A DNA stretch of 64,000 nt. It comes from Mucilaginibacter ginsenosidivorans (lineage in GTDB: Bacteria > Bacteroidota > Bacteroidia > Sphingobacteriales > Sphingobacteriaceae). The translations under genes were made by a program, and so were the position numbers. The notes beneath the pieces are model-generated. The model saw nothing but the letters and a program-made list of their open reading frames with translations, did not search any database and had not been told where the DNA came from. The stretch spans positions 3,596,001-3,660,000 of the forward strand of contig NZ_CP042436.1 in assembly GCF_007971025.1 (NCBI RefSeq). Reading direction: 5' to 3'. Positions 54,093-62,999 of the stretch are shown piece by piece; position 1 is the stretch's first letter; each line of letters begins with the position of its first letter.

Positions 54093-56471
54093 ATGATAAG
54101 AAATTATTTCAAGACCGCGTTCAGAAACCTTTGGAGGAACAAAGCGTTTTCTGTTATCAATATTACGGGCCTTAGCGTAGGTCTGGCGTGTTGTATGCTC
54201 ATTTTTCTTTATGCGATGGACGAGGTGAGTTATGACCGTTTTCACTCAAACGCTCCGAATATCTATCATCTGGTGGCGAATTTTCAAAAACCGGACGGGC
54301 ATGTCGATAAAATATCGAGTACCGGGGATGTTCCGGGCCCCAGTTTTAAGCGGCAATTGCCGGAGATTTTGGATTTTGTTCGTATCCAAAGTAATTCCTT
54401 TACGCTTAAAAAAGGAACCGAGGTTTTTGACCAGCCGGCACTGCTGGCCGATAGCAATTTCTTCTCTGTTTTTACATTTCCGGCGGTGCAGGGCAACACA
54501 CAAAAGGCTTTGTATGACCCGCATTCTGTAGTGCTTTCCGAAGAAGTAGCAGAGAAATATTTCGGCAAACAAAACCCGATAGGAAAAACGCTGGACCTGA
54601 AAGTAGACGACAAGTTTCAGCCATTTACAGTAAAAGCTGTTATCAAAAAATCGCCACAGAATTCGTCGATCAAGATACAAATGCTATTACCCAAAAAAAC
54701 GAATCACATTGACGATCATTGGCTGAATTTCTTTCAGAATACCTTTCTTGTAATAAGACCGGGTACCGATATAAAACAATTAGACGCTAAGATCAACAAG
54801 ATCTTCATGACCGACGCTGCAGGCCAGCTGAAGGAAGAAGCCGATAAATATGGATTTAAAGACAAAGTAAGCTATGGCCTGCAGCCGCTGTTGGGCATGC
54901 ACACCAATACCGATTACCCGGCTGATAACGGCCTTGTTGATGCCAGCAACCCGACCTATTCCTATATCCTGAGCGGTATAGCCCTGTTCATATTGGCAAT
55001 AGCCTGTATCAATTTTGTGAACCTGACAGTTGCCAGGTCGTTAAAAAGGGCTAAAGAAATAGGTATCCGAAAGGTAGTAGGGGGGCAGCGCAAACAACTG
55101 ATCATGCAGTTTTTAGGCGAATCGTTCATTCTCAGTTTTATCGCTTTTGTACTAGCCGTAGTTTTGGTTGTGCTCGTGTTACCATTTTTTAATACCCTCG
55201 CAAATAAAGCGCTGGCTTTCTCCTATTTGTTAAGTTTTAAGCTGGTGGCGGGTTATATCGCCATATTCCTGTTGACAGGTTTGCTGGCAGGCTTTTATCC
55301 GGCATTGGTGTTGTCAGGCTTCAATCCCGTGCAGTCGTTGTACAATCGCAACCAATATGCAGGGAAAAATTACCTGTCTAAAGGTTTGGTAATATTACAG
55401 TTTACCCTCGCTACCTTTCTTATTGTCTCTACCATTACCATTTACTCCCAGTTCAATTACCTGATGCATTTTGACCTGGGTTACAACGATAAAAATGTGG
55501 TATCGATAAATTCGTGGGGTTTAGATAAAACCAAGTTGCCGATTTTCAAAAATGAATTGTTAAAAGACCCTTCCATACTCAGTGTAACTGCAGACCAGGG
55601 CGGGCGCTGGATCACAGGGGCGCATGTTAATAATGGCCAGGATATTCACTTTGACATGAAACATATCGATGAAGATTACCTCTCTTTATTTCAGGTGCCT
55701 ATTGTAAAGGGGCGCAATTTCTCCAAAACCATGGTTTCCGACAGTGCAACTTCTGTACTTGTTAACGAAGAATTTGTGAAACAGGCGGGCTGGAAAAATC
55801 CAATAGGTCAGGTTGTCGACTTCTTTTACGACGCCAAAAAATATACCGTAGTTGGAATAGTTAAAAACTATCATTTTGTGTCTCTTAATGAAAAGTTGCC
55901 GGCGGTATTGTTTACCATGAAACCCGACTACGGATGGGGCAACATCTTTGTAAAGATCAGCGATAAAAATAAATCGGAAACGCTCAACCGTATTCAAAAG
56001 GAATTTAAAGGGGATTTCCCTGTCATTCCTTATCAATACAAATTCAAAGATGCTGAGGTGGCTGAACAGTACGACAAGGAATCCAAGTGGAAACAGATCG
56101 TAACATTTGGCGCTGTGCTGACCATATTTATTTCGTGCATTGGTTTGTTCGGGCTGGCTACTTTGTCCGCTGAGCGCCGCAAGAAGGAGATAGGCATACG
56201 CAAAGTATTGGGCGCAAGCGTGCAAGGTATCGTCAGGAAACTATCTACCGACTTTGCCATATTGGTTTTGATCTCAGCGGTAATATCAGCTCCGGTTGCA
56301 TGGTGGGCCATGCACAAATGGCTGCAAAACTATCCCTATCGCGTGGATATCAATGCAGGGATATTCCTGGTCGCGGCAGGCTTTGTATTATTGATCGCGT
56401 TGATAACGGTGAGTTTTCAGACCATCAGGGCGGCGGTCGCCAATCCGGTGAATAGTTTGAGGAGTGAGTGA
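54093..56471 (+). CDS. FtsX/MacB-type ABC permease, double-length (array member 5)
   Basis: 792 residues. First helix in GLSVGLACCMLIFLYA, coupling loops RAKEIGIRKVVGGQRKQ (Gly-Gly-Gln in place of Gly-Ala-x) and KKEIGIRKVLGAS. The periplasmic half two has VVGIVKNYHFVS. It ends NPVNSLRSE, with Asn for Lys. The fused regulator-permease gene starts 23 nt after its stop, with a TTG start. Confidence 0.92.
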   Translation: MIRNYFKTAFRNLWRNKAFSVINITGLSVGLACCMLIFLYAMDEVSYDRFHSNAPNIYHLVANFQKPDGHVDKISSTGDVPGPSFKRQLPEILDFVRIQSNSFTLKKGTEVFDQPALLADSNFFSVFTFPAVQGNTQKALYDPHSVVLSEEVAEKYFGKQNPIGKTLDLKVDDKFQPFTVKAVIKKSPQNSSIKIQMLLPKKTNHIDDHWLNFFQNTFLVIRPGTDIKQLDAKINKIFMTDAAGQLKEEADKYGFKDKVSYGLQPLLGMHTNTDYPADNGLVDASNPTYSYILSGIALFILAIACINFVNLTVARSLKRAKEIGIRKVVGGQRKQLIMQFLGESFILSFIAFVLAVVLVVLVLPFFNTLANKALAFSYLLSFKLVAGYIAIFLLTGLLAGFYPALVLSGFNPVQSLYNRNQYAGKNYLSKGLVILQFTLATFLIVSTITIYSQFNYLMHFDLGYNDKNVVSINSWGLDKTKLPIFKNELLKDPSILSVTADQGGRWITGAHVNNGQDIHFDMKHIDEDYLSLFQVPIVKGRNFSKTMVSDSATSVLVNEEFVKQAGWKNPIGQVVDFFYDAKKYTVVGIVKNYHFVSLNEKLPAVLFTMKPDYGWGNIFVKISDKNKSETLNRIQKEFKGDFPVIPYQYKFKDAEVAEQYDKESKWKQIVTFGAVLTIFISCIGLFGLATLSAERRKKEIGIRKVLGASVQGIVRKLSTDFAILVLISAVISAPVAWWAMHKWLQNYPYRVDINAGIFLVAAGFVLLIALITVSFQTIRAAVANPVNSLRSE

Positions 56472-56494
56472 TCACCAATTAACAATCGGGTTAT

Positions 56495-59400
56495 TTGAAT
56501 TCTTATACATTGCATATCACCCTTTATGATGTGTTTTTCTTCGGAATAACATTCATAGGGTTGACTTTTGCTTTGCAGTTGTGGTTAAGCGAAAGTGTCA
56601 ATCGCATTGCGAACAGATTTCTTGCTTTAGCGTTGGTCACCATGATCTTGTCGATGGTACGGATGCTGGTCACAGACATCCGGCTCGAAACCTACCTGCC
56701 TGGTTTGGAAAGATTGCCGATGCAATACCTGCTTGCCCTTGGGCCGCTTATCTATTTTTATGTACTGAAAATAACGCACCCCAGTCATAAATTCACCTGG
56801 AGTGATCTACTTCATTTTAGCCCTTTGTTGCTTGAACTGGGTGCCCTGGCATTGGAGATACGGGAGAGTATCATGACAGGAACAACCACTTACAAAACCT
56901 CAGCCTTTCAATTGTTAAACCCTGTACTGCAAGTACTCATATTTATTTCGATCATAACTTACGTGTACCGATCAGATAAGCTCATTCAAGATTTTTACCG
57001 GCGATTGCCGCTTATGCTGATGGATCGGTCGCTTCTCGAATTCCGTTGGCTGCGTCGTTTATTGGCGGCTACTGCGTTGTTATGGCTATTGTGGATCGGG
57101 TATGCCGCAGTTGATCATTTCGGCTACCAAAATCAATTAGAGATACACGTTTATTATCCTTTTTACATTTTTTTTGCAGTGATTATGATTTGGACTGCCG
57201 CTGCGGCGTTCCTAAAACCACAGGCGGGGTTGGAGGCCCAACAGCCAGCTACGGCAAAGCCGTCCCTATCGTCTGAGTTGAAACAAAAAGGCGCCTGGCT
57301 AAAGAAGACGATGGAGGCCAATTGCTATTACCGGGACCCGGAACTGAGCCTTACCATGTTAGCTGAAAAGCTTGGTTCAACCTCTCATGAACTATCGTGG
57401 ATCATAAATACGATAATCAAAAAAAGTTTCAATGATTTTATTAATGAATACCGCGCCCGGGATGTGATAATCAAAATGCGCGATCCCGCCTATGATCATA
57501 TTACACTTCTGGGTATTGCTTTTGAATCGGGCTTCAACTCACAAAGTACCTTTTATCGCTCATTCAAGCAGTTGACCGGCAAAAGCCCTGTGGATTATAA
57601 GAACAGCATAAAAAAAGAGTATTCATCTTATAATTTGGGAAATCAGAACATACTTACACCGGTATTTTTGAACCGGGAAACCGCAGTACAGTGGTCATCC
57701 GGGCAATCAAATCGCAATCGTATGTTTAAAAATTATTTCAAAACTGCTGTCCGTACCCTAAGGAAAAACATTGGGTTTACGGCTATCAACGTACTTGGCC
57801 TGTCGGTAGGATTGGCTACCTGTTTGCTTATTGTATTTTATGTAGTGGATGAACTAAGTTACGATAAATACAACACCAAAGCCGACCGTATTTACCGGGT
57901 TTCGCTTGACGCGAGCCTGAACGGACATGCAGGAAAATACGCAACATCTGAAGGTCCGCTTGAGGCTGCTTTAAAAGAAAATTTTCCTGAGATCGAAAAC
58001 ACGACCCGGATGATAGATAAGGACGGCCTCTTTCTTTCCCCACAGAAATTCTCTGTAAGAAAGGGGAATGAAAATGTGCAGGAGAAAAAAGTTGTCTTCA
58101 CAGAATCGAGCTTGTTTGATGTGTTCACTCTGCCTATGATCGACGGCGATCCGGCAAAGTCGCTAGACGAACCGCATTCGGCTGTCCTAACAGAAAGTGC
58201 GGCAAAGAAATACTTTAATAAAACGGACGTAGTTGGGCAGACACTTACCATTAATGATACAAGTCTTTATAAAATAACGGGTGTGATACAGGATATACCG
58301 CCACAATCCCACTTTAAATACGATTTCTTTTTATCCTTTTCGTCCCTGCCTGAAAGTAAGGTTACGGGGTGGGGTTACAGCGGTGTGCACAATTATGTAT
58401 TGCTGAAACCAGGCGCTAATGTAAAAAGCCTGGAGTTACGCATTGCACAGCTCGAGTTAAAAAATTCACCAGCTCCGGCTAAAATATGGACCACAAACGG
58501 CAACTATTTTCGCACCGTTTTGATGCCATTGCTTAAAATTCACCTGAGCTCGGGTTACGAATACGAAGCAGAAAAGGGAGGCAGCATGCAATACGTTTAT
58601 ATATTCTCGGTTATAGCAGCCTTTATATTGGTGATAGCCTGTGTGAATTTTATGAACCTTTCAACGGCCCGTTCGTCAAACCGGGCAAAGGAGGTGGGCG
58701 TACGCAAGGTATTGGGCTCCGCTAAGATAAATCTTGTTGCCCAGTTTCTTACAGAGTCCGTTATTGTTACACTAGTCTCGACCATTATCGCGGTGGTATT
58801 GGCTATAGTACTGATGCCGCTTTTCAACCAGATGGCGGGTAAACAATTGGGTTTCAGCTTGGGATCATTAACTTGGCTAATCCCTTCATTGCTTATAAGT
58901 ATTGTTGTGATTGGTTTCCTGGCAGGTTCATATCCGGCATTCTTCCTATCTGCATTTCAGCCTATCGAAGTATTAAAAGGAAAGCTTTCCGCCGGGTTAA
59001 AAGGCGGTTTCCTGCGTAGCTTCCTGGTTGTCTTTCAATTCTCAATATCTATTTTCCTGATAATAGGTACGCTTGTTATTTATAATCAATTGAATTTTAT
59101 CCAGAATAAGGACCTCGGCTTCGATCGTAGCCAGGTATTGGTCGTAAAAGACACCAACGTACTGGGCAACCAGGCAAAAATTTTGAAGGACGAGCTAAAA
59201 CAATTGCCGGGGGTAACTAACGTCAGCATGTCGCCCTACCAACCTACCGGAGAAGATCGTTTGAAAACCGGTTTATTCCCAGATCGCACCATAGACGTTA
59301 AAAAAGACGTGCTGTCCGAGTTTTGGTCAGCCGACGAAGACTATATACCGACCATGGGTCTCAAACTGTTAAGCGGCCGTAATTTTTCCAAACAACTTGC

Positions 59401-60133
59401 ATCAGACAGTACGGCCATTATCGTAAACGAGTCGCTTGTAAAGAAATTCGGCTGGAAAGATCCTTTAAATAAACCCGTCTTCCGTAATTCTGTCGGCTTG
59501 CAGGAGTTTCATATAGTTGGGGTTATAAAGGATTTTAATTTCGAATCGCTCAGGCACGAAATAACACCCCTGGCTTTGGTATATAGCCAAGATAACGGCG
59601 CTATTAATGTTCGCATGCAAACTGCCGATCTTAAGGGCCTTATGACAAAGGTGGAAAGTAAATGGAAGGAATTATCGCCAAACCAACAATTCAGCTATTC
59701 GTTTATGGACGCAGATTTTGATGCTACTTACCGCACGGAACAAAGGGTAGGCACACTGTTCATCTCTTTCAGCACACTGGCTATTTTGATAGCTTGCCTG
59801 GGTTTATTTGGGCTGGCGGCTTATGCCGCCGAACAGCGTAATAAGGAAATAGGCATTCGCAAAGTACTGGGTGCGAGTGTATCGGGCATAGTTGGTATGC
59901 TGTCGATGGATTTTATGAAGCTGGTGCTCATTTCCATCGTTTTAGCTTCCCCATTAGCATGGTGGGCAATGGATAAATTTTTTCTCCAAAACTTTGCCTA
60001 CCGTACTGCAGTGCACTGGTGGATATTAGCTATTGCCGGTTCTGTGGCCGTGATCATAGCTTTTGTTACCATCAGTTTCCAGTCGGTAAAAGCTGCGCTG
60101 GCCAACCCCGTAAAGAGCCTGCGGTCGGAGTGA
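56495..60133 (+). CDS. AraC-type membrane regulator fused to FtsX/MacB permease (array member 6)
   Basis: 1212 residues in one open frame. Residues 1-240 hold about seven transmembrane helices (first in DVFFFGITFIGLTFALQLW). Residues 260-375 form an AraC-type double helix-turn-helix (LTMLAEKLGSTSHELSWI, later IAFESGFNSQSTFYRSFKQ and TGKSPVDYK). A 35-residue linker leads to Met410, where a full double permease begins (MFKNYFKTAVRTLRKNIG), keeping RAKEVGVRKVLGS and NKEIGIRKVLGAS and ending NPVKSLRSE. No stop codon separates the parts. The TTG start at 56495 is inferred from the family's usual N-terminus. Either the fusion is real or the permease is also made from the internal ATG at 57722. Confidence 0.85.
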   Translation: MNSYTLHITLYDVFFFGITFIGLTFALQLWLSESVNRIANRFLALALVTMILSMVRMLVTDIRLETYLPGLERLPMQYLLALGPLIYFYVLKITHPSHKFTWSDLLHFSPLLLELGALALEIRESIMTGTTTYKTSAFQLLNPVLQVLIFISIITYVYRSDKLIQDFYRRLPLMLMDRSLLEFRWLRRLLAATALLWLLWIGYAAVDHFGYQNQLEIHVYYPFYIFFAVIMIWTAAAAFLKPQAGLEAQQPATAKPSLSSELKQKGAWLKKTMEANCYYRDPELSLTMLAEKLGSTSHELSWIINTIIKKSFNDFINEYRARDVIIKMRDPAYDHITLLGIAFESGFNSQSTFYRSFKQLTGKSPVDYKNSIKKEYSSYNLGNQNILTPVFLNRETAVQWSSGQSNRNRMFKNYFKTAVRTLRKNIGFTAINVLGLSVGLATCLLIVFYVVDELSYDKYNTKADRIYRVSLDASLNGHAGKYATSEGPLEAALKENFPEIENTTRMIDKDGLFLSPQKFSVRKGNENVQEKKVVFTESSLFDVFTLPMIDGDPAKSLDEPHSAVLTESAAKKYFNKTDVVGQTLTINDTSLYKITGVIQDIPPQSHFKYDFFLSFSSLPESKVTGWGYSGVHNYVLLKPGANVKSLELRIAQLELKNSPAPAKIWTTNGNYFRTVLMPLLKIHLSSGYEYEAEKGGSMQYVYIFSVIAAFILVIACVNFMNLSTARSSNRAKEVGVRKVLGSAKINLVAQFLTESVIVTLVSTIIAVVLAIVLMPLFNQMAGKQLGFSLGSLTWLIPSLLISIVVIGFLAGSYPAFFLSAFQPIEVLKGKLSAGLKGGFLRSFLVVFQFSISIFLIIGTLVIYNQLNFIQNKDLGFDRSQVLVVKDTNVLGNQAKILKDELKQLPGVTNVSMSPYQPTGEDRLKTGLFPDRTIDVKKDVLSEFWSADEDYIPTMGLKLLSGRNFSKQLASDSTAIIVNESLVKKFGWKDPLNKPVFRNSVGLQEFHIVGVIKDFNFESLRHEITPLALVYSQDNGAINVRMQTADLKGLMTKVESKWKELSPNQQFSYSFMDADFDATYRTEQRVGTLFISFSTLAILIACLGLFGLAAYAAEQRNKEIGIRKVLGASVSGIVGMLSMDFMKLVLISIVLASPLAWWAMDKFFLQNFAYRTAVHWWILAIAGSVAVIIAFVTISFQSVKAALANPVKSLRSE

Positions 60134-60355
60134 TCTGATAATTGTTATTTGTGGCCGGTTAACCCGTGATTAGGTCACTAACGGTTCGAGTTAGTTACAG
60201 ATGGACGACGGTCGTCGGGGCAATCCCAAATAAATCAGTGAGATCGTTCTAAAAAAAGTAAATATCACTGCAACCTGTTACCAGTTCATAGCGTCTGATA
60301 ATAAAGTTTGGATACCAAATAAGCGAACGAACCACTCAACCAATGAACTAACGCC

Positions 60356-62779
60356 ATGATCAGGAATTATCTCAAAACCGCGTTCCGTAATCTTAAAAAA
60401 AATAAAGGTTTCACCGCCATCAATGTACTGGGGCTGGCCCTTGGCCTGGCTACCTGCCTGCTAATCGTATTTTATGTGTTCGATGAGCTCAGTTACGATA
60501 AATTCAACCTTAACACAAGCCGTATATACCGTATCAATAACGAAATAAAATTTGGTGGCAATGAAAGCGCATCTGCAGACGCCCCGGCGCCCACTGCTGC
60601 TGCCTTAAAAGCTGATTTCCCTGAAGTTGAACAAGTTGTAAGGTTTAGGGACCGCGGTGGTAACCCGGTTAAAAAAGGTAACCAGAACATCCAGGAAAAT
60701 CGCATGGTATTCGCGGACGCTTCTATATTTGATGTATTTACATTGCCGATGATCAGCGGCGATCCAAAGACAGCATTAAAAGAACCACGGACCGTAGTTA
60801 TTACCGAAGAAATTGCCCGGAAGTATTTTAATACATCCAGGGCCGTTGGTAAAATCCTTACCTTCAATGATACTTCGCTTTACAAAGTGACTGGTGTAAT
60901 CAAAAATATTCCTTCACAATCGCACTTTCACTTTGATTTTTTTATATCGATGGCCGGATTGCCGGAAAGCAAGGAAAACGCCTGGTTCAGTAATAATTTC
61001 AAAACTTATTTATTGCTGAGGCCTGGTGCTGATATCAACAAGCTACAAGCCAAGTTGCCTGAATTTATGCGTAACCATGCAGGTCCGCAGTTACAGGATA
61101 TTTTGCATTTAACTTTTGCCAGGTTCGAGCAAAGCGGCAATTATTACAGGTTCAGCTTGACACCACTCACCAAAATTCATCTTCAATCCAATATACGCGA
61201 TGAATTTGAAGCAAACGGCAATATTCAAACGGTATATATTTTTTCGGCTATCGCTGTGCTGATATTGCTGATCGCCTGTGTCAATTTTATGAATTTGTCG
61301 ACAGCTCGTTCATCAAACAGGGCCAAAGAGGTGGGGGTACGTAAGGTCCTGGGATCGGCCCGTAAACATTTGATCGCACAGTTTTTAACAGAGTCTATTA
61401 TCGTAACGCTTGTTGGTGCCGTTATTGCCATTTTTGGCGCCTGGGCGATGCTTGGATTTTTTAACGACCTGTCGGGCAAACAACTGGCTATTACCTCAAA
61501 TATTTTGTTGTGGCTATTGCCCTCGTTACTTGTTTTTATTTTGGTTATCGGTTGCCTCGCTGGGTCGTATCCGGCCCTTTACCTGTCCGGTTTTCAGCCT
61601 ATTGAAGTACTCAAGGGTAAATTAGCGGCGGGCTTTAAACGGAGCATACTACGCAATGTACTAGTGGTGGGGCAATTTGTTATCTCCATAGGACTGATCA
61701 TTGGTACATTGGTGATCTACAATCAATTAAAATTTATCCAGAGTAAAGATGTCGGGTTTAAACGCGAACAGGTGCTAACCGTATGGGATACGTGGACGCT
61801 GGGCTCAAAGGCTAAAACCTTTAAACAGGAAATCAAACAACTTGCAGGCGTACAAAATGCTACCATGTCGGGCTACTTACCCACTGATGGTGCCAATAAT
61901 AATTCGTCTGTATTTAAGGATCCGGTGCTGGACCAAAAACGCGCAATACTTACCTGCACATGGTTTGTGGATGAAGACTACATACCTACACTTGGGATGA
62001 AAATGGTGACCGGAAGAAATTTTTCAAACCAAATGGCAACCGATTCTACTGCTATTGTCATAAACGAAGCAGCTGCAAAATTGTTGGTTTTTCCTGACCC
62101 GCTGAATCAAAAGCTTTACGTTCCGCAGGATAACATGGCCAAAGTTATGAAGCCTTATCATATCGTGGGGGTTATAAAGGATTTCAATTTTAAATCGCTG
62201 CGCGAAAATGTAACGCCGATGATCCTTTTTAACAGTGAAGACAGGGGAGCGCTATCTATACGCATAAAGTCGGCCAACCTAAAGGCCGTAGTAGAACAGG
62301 TAAAAAATAAATGGACATCTTTTTCGCCTAACCACCAGTTCAATTACTCGTTCATGGACCAGGATTTTGACAAGATGTACCGCACCGAACAGCGAACGGG
62401 TAAAATAGCCGTATCATTTACTTCGCTGGCAATTGTCATTGCATGCCTGGGGTTATTCGGTTTAGCGGCATACGCCGCAGAACAGCGTACAAAAGAGATC
62501 GGTATCCGTAAAGTATTGGGCGCCAACATATCGACCATAGTAGGTATGTTATCAAAGGATTTTATCAGGCTGGTATTAATTGCAATAGCCATTGCCGCGC
62601 CTGTTGCATGGTGGGCCATGCATAACTGGCTTGAAGGATTTGCTTATCATCGGAATGTACAATGGTGGATATTCGCGGCTGCAGGGCTTGGGGCTATCCT
62701 GATAGCGTTCATAACCATCAGCTTTCAGTCTGTCAAAGCGGCGCTTACCAATCCTGTGAAAAGCCTTAGGAGCGAATGA
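60356..62779 (+). CDS. FtsX/MacB-type ABC permease, double-length (array member 7)
   Basis: 807 residues, the closest relative of the permease part of member 6: blocks INVLGLALGLATCLLIVFYV, FDVFTLPMISGDPKTAL and NDTSLYKVTGVI occur in both nearly unchanged. Coupling loops RAKEVGVRKVLGS and TKEIGIRKVLGAN; ends NPVKSLRSE. The two genes likely arose by recent tandem duplication, the AraC module being gained by one or lost by the other. The 222-nt gap before it shows no gene or terminator. Confidence 0.92.
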   Translation: MIRNYLKTAFRNLKKNKGFTAINVLGLALGLATCLLIVFYVFDELSYDKFNLNTSRIYRINNEIKFGGNESASADAPAPTAAALKADFPEVEQVVRFRDRGGNPVKKGNQNIQENRMVFADASIFDVFTLPMISGDPKTALKEPRTVVITEEIARKYFNTSRAVGKILTFNDTSLYKVTGVIKNIPSQSHFHFDFFISMAGLPESKENAWFSNNFKTYLLLRPGADINKLQAKLPEFMRNHAGPQLQDILHLTFARFEQSGNYYRFSLTPLTKIHLQSNIRDEFEANGNIQTVYIFSAIAVLILLIACVNFMNLSTARSSNRAKEVGVRKVLGSARKHLIAQFLTESIIVTLVGAVIAIFGAWAMLGFFNDLSGKQLAITSNILLWLLPSLLVFILVIGCLAGSYPALYLSGFQPIEVLKGKLAAGFKRSILRNVLVVGQFVISIGLIIGTLVIYNQLKFIQSKDVGFKREQVLTVWDTWTLGSKAKTFKQEIKQLAGVQNATMSGYLPTDGANNNSSVFKDPVLDQKRAILTCTWFVDEDYIPTLGMKMVTGRNFSNQMATDSTAIVINEAAAKLLVFPDPLNQKLYVPQDNMAKVMKPYHIVGVIKDFNFKSLRENVTPMILFNSEDRGALSIRIKSANLKAVVEQVKNKWTSFSPNHQFNYSFMDQDFDKMYRTEQRTGKIAVSFTSLAIVIACLGLFGLAAYAAEQRTKEIGIRKVLGANISTIVGMLSKDFIRLVLIAIAIAAPVAWWAMHNWLEGFAYHRNVQWWIFAAAGLGAILIAFITISFQSVKAALTNPVKSLRSE

Positions 62780-62783
62780 TCGG

Positions 62784-62853
62784 GATTAGTGATTTGTTAA
62801 CTGACGATTGGTAAGAATAGAATTCTTGGTCACCAGTTAACAAATCACTAATC
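62784..62853. repeat. 20-bp perfect inverted repeat (large hairpin) between permeases 7 and 8
   Basis: GATTAGTGATTTGTTAACTG at 62784-62803 is repeated as its exact reverse complement at 62834-62853 around a 30-nt loop that itself contains AGAATTCT. It begins 4 nt after the stop of member 7. There is no T-run after it. It could be an mRNA-stabilising hairpin, an attenuator or a small repeat element. Confidence 0.75.
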
Positions 62854-62999
62854 TCAATACCAAAAACTGTATCATAACCGGACATCGGAGTGTTACGCAA
62901 GCGGACAATATCAAAGTTGATTGTTTCTTAATTTATTATAAATCAATTAATTAATTATTTGGTATTTATTTTCGGTGTACTACAAAAATTGTATACCTC

